5,110 nucleotides of DNA, from the NCBI GenBank assembly GCA_027014185.1, contig JALWEK010000032.1:1-5110 (forward strand), read 5' to 3'. This DNA comes from Aquificaceae bacterium. Lineage in GTDB: Bacteria; Aquificota; Aquificia; Aquificales; Aquificaceae. Positions 1 through 4,470 of the stretch are shown piece after piece. Every line of letters starts with the position of its first letter. Position 1 is the first letter of the stretch. The position numbers and the translations under genes were made by a program. A model generated the notes under the pieces. It searched no databases and was not told the origin of the DNA. It worked only from the letters and a program-made list of their open reading frames with translations.

Positions 1-1437
1 GGGTACAACTCCTGGGACAAGTTCATAGACGACATGTACAAGGGCAAGATCGAGGGCATGGTGACCGTGGCCCTCAACTTCGTAAACAACACCCCCAATG
101 CCAAGAAGACGGTCAGGGCTCTGAAGAACCTCAAGTGGATGGTGGTAATGGACCCCTTCATGATAGAGACCGCCCAGTTCTGGAAGGCCGAAGGGGTGAA
201 CCCCTCGGACATAAAGACGGAAGTTCTCGTTCTTCCCACAGCCACGTTCCTTGAGAAGGAAGGCTCTATGACTAACAGCGCAAGATGGATAAAGTGGAAG
301 TACAAGGCCACCGATCCTCCCGGAGAGGCCAAGGACGAGTTCTGGATATTCGGAAGGTTCTTCATGAAGCTAAAAGAACTCTACGAGAAGGAAGGCGGAG
401 CCTTCCCCGAGCCCATACTCCACCTCACCTGGCCCTACCAGAACCCCTACTACCCGACGGCGGAGGAGATACTCACCGAGATAAACGGTTACTACACGAG
501 GGACGTGGACGGCCACAAGAAGGGAGAGCGGGTAAAGCTCTTTACAGCCCTCAGGGACGACGGCTCCACTGCCTGCGGTGGATGGCTCTACTCCGGGGTA
601 TATCCGCCGGAAGGCAACCTTGCAAAGAGAACGGACCTACACGATCCGCTCGGACTCGGGACCTATCCCAACTACGCATGGAACTGGCCCGCCAACAGGA
701 GGGTTCTCTACAACAGGGCATCCGCGGACGCCAAAGGAAGGCCCTGGGATCCGGAGAGACCGCTCCTGAGATGGGATCCCGAGAAGGGAAGATGGGTAGG
801 AGACACACCGGACACCGCAGCCACCGCACCACCGGAGAAAGGTATAGGAGCCTTCATAATGCTCCCGGAGGGCAGAGGAAGGCTGTTCGCCGCCAAGAGC
901 TACGCCACCTTTAAAGATGGTCCCCTCCCCGAACACTACGAGCCTTACGAGTCGCCCGTTGAGAACATCCTCCACCCGAAGGTTCCCCACAACCCCGTTG
1001 CGAAGGTTTACAAGTCGGACATAGATCTCCTCGGAACTCCGGACAAGTTCCCCTACGTTGCCACCACCTACAGGCTCACCGAACACTACCACTTCTGGAC
1101 GAAGCACATATACGGAACCGCACACCTGGCACCTGTGATGTTCATAGAGATACCTGAGGAGCTCGCCAAGGAGAAGGGGATCCAGAACGGAGACATGGTC
1201 AGAGTATCCACCGCGAGGGCATCGATAGAGGCTATCGCACTGGTAACAAAGAGGATAAAGCCCCTTCAGGTCGCCGGGAAGACCGTTTACACCGTCGGAA
1301 TACCTATACACTGGGGCTTCGAGGGACTCGTGAAGGGTGCAATAGCGAACTTTATAACACCCAACGTGTGGGATCCCAACTCGAGGACGCCCGAGTTCAA
1401 GGGCTTCCTCGCCAACATAGAGAAGGTGAGAGCCTAA
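1..1437 (+). CDS. fdnG: Formate dehydrogenase catalytic (alpha) subunit, FdnG/FdoG type, C-terminal part (5' end outside window)
   Basis: The reading frame is open from base 1 to the TAA at 1435-1437, giving 478 visible residues. The first ATG, at 34, is internal because the homologous sequence is already in progress. This is the C-terminal half of the roughly 1000-residue Mo/W-bis-MGD subunit that oxidises formate to CO2. Family-typical blocks, in window residue numbers, are PTATFLEKEGSMTN (79-92), WPANRRVLYNRASAD (229-243), YRLTEHYHFWTKH (357-369), PIHWGFEGL (435-443) and DPNSRTPEF (458-466). The last ~120 residues correspond to the molybdopterin-dinucleotide-binding domain. The N-terminal Tat signal, the [4Fe-4S] site and the catalytic Sec/Cys of the family lie upstream and cannot be checked. 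The selC gene downstream makes a selenocysteine enzyme likely (inference). It is first in a tight operon with the Fe-S and cytochrome subunits. FdnG and FdoG cannot be told apart here. Confidence 0.96.
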   Translation, partial: GYNSWDKFIDDMYKGKIEGMVTVALNFVNNTPNAKKTVRALKNLKWMVVMDPFMIETAQFWKAEGVNPSDIKTEVLVLPTATFLEKEGSMTNSARWIKWKYKATDPPGEAKDEFWIFGRFFMKLKELYEKEGGAFPEPILHLTWPYQNPYYPTAEEILTEINGYYTRDVDGHKKGERVKLFTALRDDGSTACGGWLYSGVYPPEGNLAKRTDLHDPLGLGTYPNYAWNWPANRRVLYNRASADAKGRPWDPERPLLRWDPEKGRWVGDTPDTAATAPPEKGIGAFIMLPEGRGRLFAAKSYATFKDGPLPEHYEPYESPVENILHPKVPHNPVAKVYKSDIDLLGTPDKFPYVATTYRLTEHYHFWTKHIYGTAHLAPVMFIEIPEELAKEKGIQNGDMVRVSTARASIEAIALVTKRIKPLQVAGKTVYTVGIPIHWGFEGLVKGAIANFITPNVWDPNSRTPEFKGFLANIEKVRA

Positions 1438-1445
1438 AGGAGGGG
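1437..1445 (+). promoter_or_regulatory. Shine-Dalgarno of fdnH
   Basis: AAGGAGGGG begins on the last base of the fdnG stop codon and sits 5 nt before the ATG at 1451. It is a strong ribosome-binding site that supports this ATG as the start of the Fe-S subunit. Confidence 0.8.
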
Positions 1446-1450
1446 TAAAG

Positions 1451-2362
1451 ATGAGCACCTTGACCACAGGAGGAACCGTAGGGCTCGGGGTCAGGAGGCT
1501 ATCGGCAACGAAGGAGCCGGACACCTCCATAAAGAGCTACCCCGAGCTCGCCATACTCGTTGATATCTCCGCCTGTATAGGCTGCAAAGCCTGTGAGGCA
1601 GCCTGTCAGCAGTGGCACGATCTCACCCCGCCGATAATGACACCGGAGGAGGTCGTCCAGAGGAAGATAGCGGGTTACCAGTCCCATCCGGACCTCAGGC
1701 CGGATCTCTTCATGCTGATGAAGTTCAACGAGGTCGAAACCAGTAAGGGGTTCGCCTGGCTCATAACCAAGTACCAGTGTATGCACTGCAGGGAGCCGGG
1801 ATGCCTTATAGCCTGCCCCGCTCCGGGTGCTGTTATCCAGTATCAGAACGGGGTGGTGGACTTCGATCACTCCAAGTGCATAGGATGCAAGATGTGTCTT
1901 GTTGGATGCCCCTTCGACGTTCCAAGGTACGACGCCAACAACAAGCCCTGGAAGTGTAACTTCTGCATAGACAGGGTCGAAGCTGGACTTGAGCCCGCTT
2001 GTGTGAAGACCTGCCCGACCCAGTGTTTAACCTTTGGCCTCAAGGAGGATATGGTCGAAAAGGGTAAGAAGATCGTGGAGAGCCTCAAGAAGAGGGGATA
2101 CGAGAACGCAACACTATACGATCCGCCCGGTGTAAACGGAACGGGCTACATCTACGTCCTTCCCCACGGGGATCACGTTAAGGACTATAACCTTCCCGAG
2201 AGCCCGAGGGTGGACGCCTCGATAGGTCTCTGGAAGGGACCCTTCAAAACTATAGGGAGCATAGCTCTCTGGGGCGCACTGATCGGAGCTTTCCTCCAGC
2301 TTATACTCTGGGGACCGATAAAGGTCCTCGGGGGCAAAGAGGAGAAGAGAGAGGAGGGTTGA
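1451..2362 (+). CDS. fdnH: Formate dehydrogenase iron-sulfur (beta) subunit with C-terminal membrane anchor
   Basis: This 303-residue protein carries electrons from the catalytic subunit to the cytochrome b. Sixteen cysteines in four ferredoxin-type groups are visible: C42/45/48/52 (CIGCKACEAAC), C110/113/118/122 (CMHCREPGCLIAC), C143/146/149/153 (CIGCKMCLVGC) and C169/172/184/188. This is the layout of E. coli FdnH, with four [4Fe-4S] clusters. A hydrophobic segment at about residues 267-290, before a charged tail, is the single transmembrane helix that fixes the subunit to the membrane. The preceding DASIGLWKGPFK is also family-typical. Length is close to the ~294 residues of E. coli FdnH. 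The N-terminus has no signal peptide, as expected for a subunit exported with the Tat-bearing alpha subunit. The gap to fdnG is 13 nt. The stop at 2360-2362 lies between the fdnI ribosome-binding site and its ATG, so the two genes are probably translationally coupled. Confidence 0.97.
   Translation: MSTLTTGGTVGLGVRRLSATKEPDTSIKSYPELAILVDISACIGCKACEAACQQWHDLTPPIMTPEEVVQRKIAGYQSHPDLRPDLFMLMKFNEVETSKGFAWLITKYQCMHCREPGCLIACPAPGAVIQYQNGVVDFDHSKCIGCKMCLVGCPFDVPRYDANNKPWKCNFCIDRVEAGLEPACVKTCPTQCLTFGLKEDMVEKGKKIVESLKKRGYENATLYDPPGVNGTGYIYVLPHGDHVKDYNLPESPRVDASIGLWKGPFKTIGSIALWGALIGAFLQLILWGPIKVLGGKEEKREEG
2351..2358 (+). promoter_or_regulatory. Shine-Dalgarno of fdnI (decides the start)
   Basis: GAGGAGGG lies inside the end of fdnH, 6 nt before the ATG at 2365. 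An in-frame TTG at 2359 directly abuts this site and would have no spacing, so the ATG at 2365 is the better start. Confidence 0.75.
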
Positions 2363-2364
2363 TC

Positions 2365-3000
2365 ATGGCTGTTGAGAGCACGAAGGTTTACGAGGAGCAG
2401 ATAGAGAGGTTTTCCGCCTTCGACAGGGTCCTTCACTGGGTTACCGCCCTCGCCTTCCTCTACTGCATGCTTTCGGGAATAGGCATAGCTTATCCGAAGT
2501 TTCACTGGCTCCTTACCTTCCTGGGTGGTGGTGAGTTCGCACGCTGGCTCCATCCGTGGGCAGGCGTCGTCTTCTCTATAGGTGCTGTCCTGATGATAAT
2601 AAAGTGGGCGAGAGACATGGTCCTGACAGGGGAGGACATACTCTTCCTAGCAAGGATAAAGGCCTACATCTCAGGAAGACACGAGGAACTCCCTGAGGCG
2701 GGAAAGTTCAACGGCGGGCAGAAGCTCTACGCCTGGATAGTATTCATAAGCGCCATAGTCTTCTTCCTGACCGGTATAGTTATGTGGTTCCCGGAGAACT
2801 TCGGTATAGGTCTCGTAAGATGGTCTGTAGTAATACATGAGATAGCTTTCATAATCGCGGGAGCCTTTACCATAATCCACATCTACATGGGAACTGTGGG
2901 CGTCCCCGGTTCGATCTGGGGGATGATAGGAGGCAAGGTCTCCGCTACCTGGGCTAAGTTCCATCATCCCAGATGGTACAGGGAGGTTAAGGGAGAATGA
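2365..3000 (+). CDS. fdnI: Formate dehydrogenase cytochrome b556 (gamma) subunit
   Basis: This 211-residue integral membrane diheme cytochrome b takes electrons from the Fe-S subunit and reduces (mena)quinone. Four hydrophobic helices are visible at about residues 23-41, 64-82, 121-140 and 156-176. The expected heme-ligand histidines are present: H24 (RVLHW), H63 (WLHPWAG), H158 (VIHE) and H172 (IIHIYM). Their spacing matches H18, H57, H155 and H169 of E. coli FdnI, which has 217 residues. The motif VPGSIWGMIGGKVS after helix 4 and the C-terminal HHPRWYRE are also typical of the family. The start is taken at ATG 2365, not TTG 2359, because of the Shine-Dalgarno spacing. The TGA stop overlaps the fdhE ATG as ATGA, so fdhE is translationally coupled. 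With fdnG and fdnH it forms the quinone-linked, outward-facing enzyme, as opposed to a soluble NAD-dependent or hydrogenlyase-linked FDH. Confidence 0.96.
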   Translation: MAVESTKVYEEQIERFSAFDRVLHWVTALAFLYCMLSGIGIAYPKFHWLLTFLGGGEFARWLHPWAGVVFSIGAVLMIIKWARDMVLTGEDILFLARIKAYISGRHEELPEAGKFNGGQKLYAWIVFISAIVFFLTGIVMWFPENFGIGLVRWSVVIHEIAFIIAGAFTIIHIYMGTVGVPGSIWGMIGGKVSATWAKFHHPRWYREVKGE

Positions 3001-3833
3001 ACGTATTTAAACAAAAGGAGAGGGAGTTCGCCCTCGGGCGGCTCCCTGCACTGAAGGATAAGTTTCCCGAATCCAAGGAAATCCTCAACTTCATGGAGCA
3101 CGTCATATCCTTTCAGAAGGGTGTAATGGAGGACCTCTTAGATAAGGATCTTGGCATAGACATCTCCTCCGCGGACTCGAGGATAGGAAAGGGCAAACCG
3201 GCTCTCAAATTAACAGGGATAAACTGGGAGCCATTCCTCGGCTATCTCTGGCCTCTCTTAGACCTCCTTGATCAGGTGGGGACGGGGGAGGTGAGGGAGG
3301 GGGTAAGTTACCTCAAAAGCCTCGGTAAGGAAGAGATCCTTTCTAACCTGAACTACTTCCTGGAAAACCAGATGGCAGACGATGTTTCACGCTTCATATT
3401 CATGGCATGGCTCCAGCCCATACTCTACGTGATCGCAGACAGGATAGAGCTGAACAGGGAACAGTGGCTCAGGAACTTCTGCCCGGTATGTGGGTTCAGA
3501 CCTTCAGTGTCCTTCCTTATGGACGCCGAAGAAGGTGAAGGGGCCAGATTCCTCAGATGCTCCCTCTGCCTGACAGACTGGCTTTACGTGAGGACGAAGT
3601 GTGTGAACTGTGGGAACAGTGAGGACGACAAGCTCGAGTACTTCGTGGATCAGAGTCAGGACTACATACATCTCCAGACCTGCAAGGTATGTGATCATTA
3701 CATAAAGATCGTAGATATGAGGAAGGAGGGTTTAGCTGTTCCAGATCTTGAAGACATAGCCTCGGTGAGCCTGGATCTCTGGGCCCAAGAGAAAGGCTAC
3801 GTGAAGTTCGAGAGGAACCTCCTCGGCTTCTGA
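2997..3833 (+). CDS. fdhE: Formate dehydrogenase accessory/assembly protein FdhE
   Basis: This 278-residue cytoplasmic protein is needed in E. coli for production of active respiratory formate dehydrogenases and interacts with their catalytic subunits. The N-terminal half (about 1-155) is mainly helical. The C-terminal half carries the diagnostic four CxxC pairs: C162/C165 (CPVC), C188/C191 (CSLC), C202/C205 (CVNC) and C229/C232 (CKVC), which form rubredoxin-like metal sites. The family motif FCPVCGFRPSVSFL is present, as is the CKVCDHYIK region and the ending DLWAQEKGY. It is slightly shorter than E. coli FdhE (309 residues). The ATG at 2997 overlaps the fdnI stop by 4 nt (ATGA), and there is no strong separate ribosome-binding site, so translation probably depends on fdnI. 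FdhD, the sulfur transferase that usually accompanies FDH maturation, is not in this window. Confidence 0.95.
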   Translation: MNVFKQKEREFALGRLPALKDKFPESKEILNFMEHVISFQKGVMEDLLDKDLGIDISSADSRIGKGKPALKLTGINWEPFLGYLWPLLDLLDQVGTGEVREGVSYLKSLGKEEILSNLNYFLENQMADDVSRFIFMAWLQPILYVIADRIELNREQWLRNFCPVCGFRPSVSFLMDAEEGEGARFLRCSLCLTDWLYVRTKCVNCGNSEDDKLEYFVDQSQDYIHLQTCKVCDHYIKIVDMRKEGLAVPDLEDIASVSLDLWAQEKGYVKFERNLLGF

Positions 3834-3846
3834 GATGAGGAGGAGG
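3818..3846 (+). promoter_or_regulatory. Possible mRNA hairpin covering the start of the lipoyl-domain gene
   Basis: CCTCCTC at 3818-3824, in the last codons of fdhE, is exactly complementary to GAGGAGG. That sequence occurs in two overlapping registers, 3837-3843 and 3840-3846, spanning the start codon and the AGG-AGG-AGG codons that follow. A 7-bp stem with a 12- or 15-nt loop would hold the ATG at 3835 in or beside the stem. A ribosome finishing fdhE would open it, giving translational coupling. The complementarity is visible, but the regulatory role is inferred, and a 7-bp stem may be weak in a thermophile. Confidence 0.35.
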
Positions 3847-3897
3847 AGTTTCATAAAGGCTGTTCTACTTGCTCCCTTCTTTTACAGGAGTGTGGCC
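3835..3897 (+). other. Predicted Tat signal peptide of the lipoyl-domain protein
   Basis: This encodes residues 1-21. The twin-arginine core RRSFIK sits immediately after the start, followed by AVLLAPFFY as a short hydrophobic region, a basic residue R18 before the cleavage region, and S-V-A as the possible leader peptidase site after A21. It is shorter than the usual Tat signal of about 30 residues, which lowers confidence. The Tat route would allow lipoylation and folding in the cytoplasm before export, like the FDH catalytic dimer itself. Confidence 0.6.
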
Positions 3898-4362
3898 TTG
3901 GGAAAGGATATAAAAGTCTTAGGGTGTACGATCAAAGAGGACCGGCTCTACAGGGTCGAGCCCCACAGGATGCTGTTCCAATGGGTAAAGCACGAGGGGG
4001 GAAAGGTTTACTCGGTGGGGATGATGTCGATCCTCGCAGCCCTGACCTATCCCCTATACTCCATCAGGGTAAAGCCCGTTGGAACAAAACTGGAGTTCGA
4101 CGACAACCTCGCTACAATAGAGGCTGGCAAGAGGATAGCCACCTTCCCGACGCCAATTTCGGGAAAGATCGTGGAGATAAACGAGATGGTCGGAAAGGAC
4201 CCGGAGGTAGTAAACAGGAAGCCTTACAGCTCCTGGATAGCTAAGCTCGAGATAGGCAGCCTGGAGGATCTAAAGCGTCTGCAGAAACCCCAGGAGGTTC
4301 TGGAGACCATCAAAGAGGTAATAATAGAAGAGGATGTGGACTGCTCGAAGGTTGAGGAGTAG
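3835..4362 (+). CDS. GcvH-like lipoyl-domain protein with a Tat-type signal peptide, in FDH operon
   Basis: The 175-residue product has two parts. Residues 1-21 look like a twin-arginine signal: R3-R4-S5-F6-I7-K8 fits the (S/T)RRxFLK consensus, followed by a short hydrophobic stretch (9-17), a basic residue (R18) and an SVA possible cleavage site at 19-21. Residues ~31-160 resemble the H protein of glycine cleavage: KVYSVGM (57-63) for its VGIT strand, VKPVGTKLEFDDNLATIEAGK, then FPTPISGKIVEIN and DPEVVNRKPYSSWIAKLEI. EAGKRIATFPTP aligns without gaps with the usual ESVKAVSDLYSP, which puts K99 at the lipoylated lysine. No glycine decarboxylase gene is adjacent, so a glycine-cleavage role is doubtful. 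GcvH-like lipoate proteins also serve the sHdr sulfur-oxidation pathway. Here a periplasmic dithiol or sulfur/electron carrier linked to FDH is possible (inference). The gap to fdhE is 1 nt, and no other upstream start exists before an in-frame TGA at 3802. C31 and C170 are the only cysteines. The real function is unknown. Confidence 0.82.
   Translation: MRRRSFIKAVLLAPFFYRSVALGKDIKVLGCTIKEDRLYRVEPHRMLFQWVKHEGGKVYSVGMMSILAALTYPLYSIRVKPVGTKLEFDDNLATIEAGKRIATFPTPISGKIVEINEMVGKDPEVVNRKPYSSWIAKLEIGSLEDLKRLQKPQEVLETIKEVIIEEDVDCSKVEE
3886..3900 (+). promoter_or_regulatory. Possible internal start (Shine-Dalgarno plus TTG) giving a signal-less lipoyl protein
   Basis: AGGAG at 3886-3890 lies 7 nt before an in-frame TTG at 3898. 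Starting there would give a protein beginning M-G-K-D-I-K, lacking the Tat-like segment but keeping the whole lipoyl domain. The motif may simply be the Arg-Ser codons 18-19, so this is a weak alternative. Confidence 0.2.
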
Positions 4363-4461
4363 GGAGAGGTTGGTAGGCTGGTGCCGCCCCGGGACTTCAA
4401 ATCCCGCGGGAGGCTCCGGAGGGGAGTCTCCGGAGGGTTCGATTCCCTCCCTCTCCCGCCA
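4362..4461 (+). tRNA. selC: Selenocysteine tRNA, anticodon TCA
   Basis: This 100-nt tRNA folds as bacterial tRNA-Sec. The acceptor stem is 8 bp (GGGAGAGG 4362-4369 with CCTCTCCC 4450-4457), followed by discriminator G4458 and an encoded CCA (4459-4461). The anticodon stem CGGGA/TCCCG encloses the loop CTTCAAA with TCA at 4397-4399, matching the E. coli tRNA-Sec loop. The variable arm is long: GGAGGCTCC (4409-4417) pairs over 9 bp, including one G-U, with GGAGTCTCC (4423-4431). The T arm is GAGGG-TTCGATT-CCCTC (4433-4449), so the acceptor/T stack is the bacterial 8+5. The D stem can form six pairs closed by a 4-nt TGGT loop, but with A4375 bulged. It reads UGA as selenocysteine, supporting a Sec-containing formate dehydrogenase upstream. 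Its first G is the last base of the preceding stop codon, so it is probably processed from the operon transcript. Confidence 0.97.
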
Positions 4462-4470
4462 TGAAAGGGC

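Noticed and set aside
285..914. Plus-strand open frame of 209 codons in another frame inside fdnG
   Set aside because: The product is Arg/Gly/His-rich, low-complexity shadow sequence inside a region with clear FdnG homology in frame 1.
637..1530. Long minus-strand open frame (297 codons) opposite fdnG/fdnH
   Set aside because: It is antisense to strongly conserved FDH sequence and is explained by the biased codon use of the plus-strand gene. The translation shows no recognisable domain and has no ribosome-binding site or neighbour supporting it.
2359..2364. TTG at 2359 as the start of fdnI (two residues longer)
   Set aside because: The Shine-Dalgarno GAGGAGGG ends at 2358, directly against the TTG. 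The ATG at 2365 has normal 6-nt spacing.
3916..3927. Lipobox-like V-L-G-C (residues 28-31) in the lipoyl protein, suggesting a Tat lipoprotein
   Set aside because: Charged residues K24, D25 and K27 separate it from the hydrophobic segment, whereas a lipobox normally ends the hydrophobic region. The SVA site at 19-21 fits better.
4298..4325. AT-rich TAATAAT at 4319-4325 as a -10 box for an internal selC promoter
   Set aside because: No matching -35 at proper spacing is visible, and the bases are ordinary codons (Val-Ile-Ile) of the lipoyl protein. It cannot be excluded, but it is not supported.
4409..4431. GC-rich hairpin GGAGGCTCC...GGAGTCTCC as a rho-independent terminator
   Set aside because: It is the variable arm of tRNA-Sec and has no T-run after it.
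4461..4466. ATG at 4461 overlapping the CCA as the start of the desulfurase
   Set aside because: It is in a different frame from the NifS-like reading frame (ATG 4471), which contains all the family motifs.
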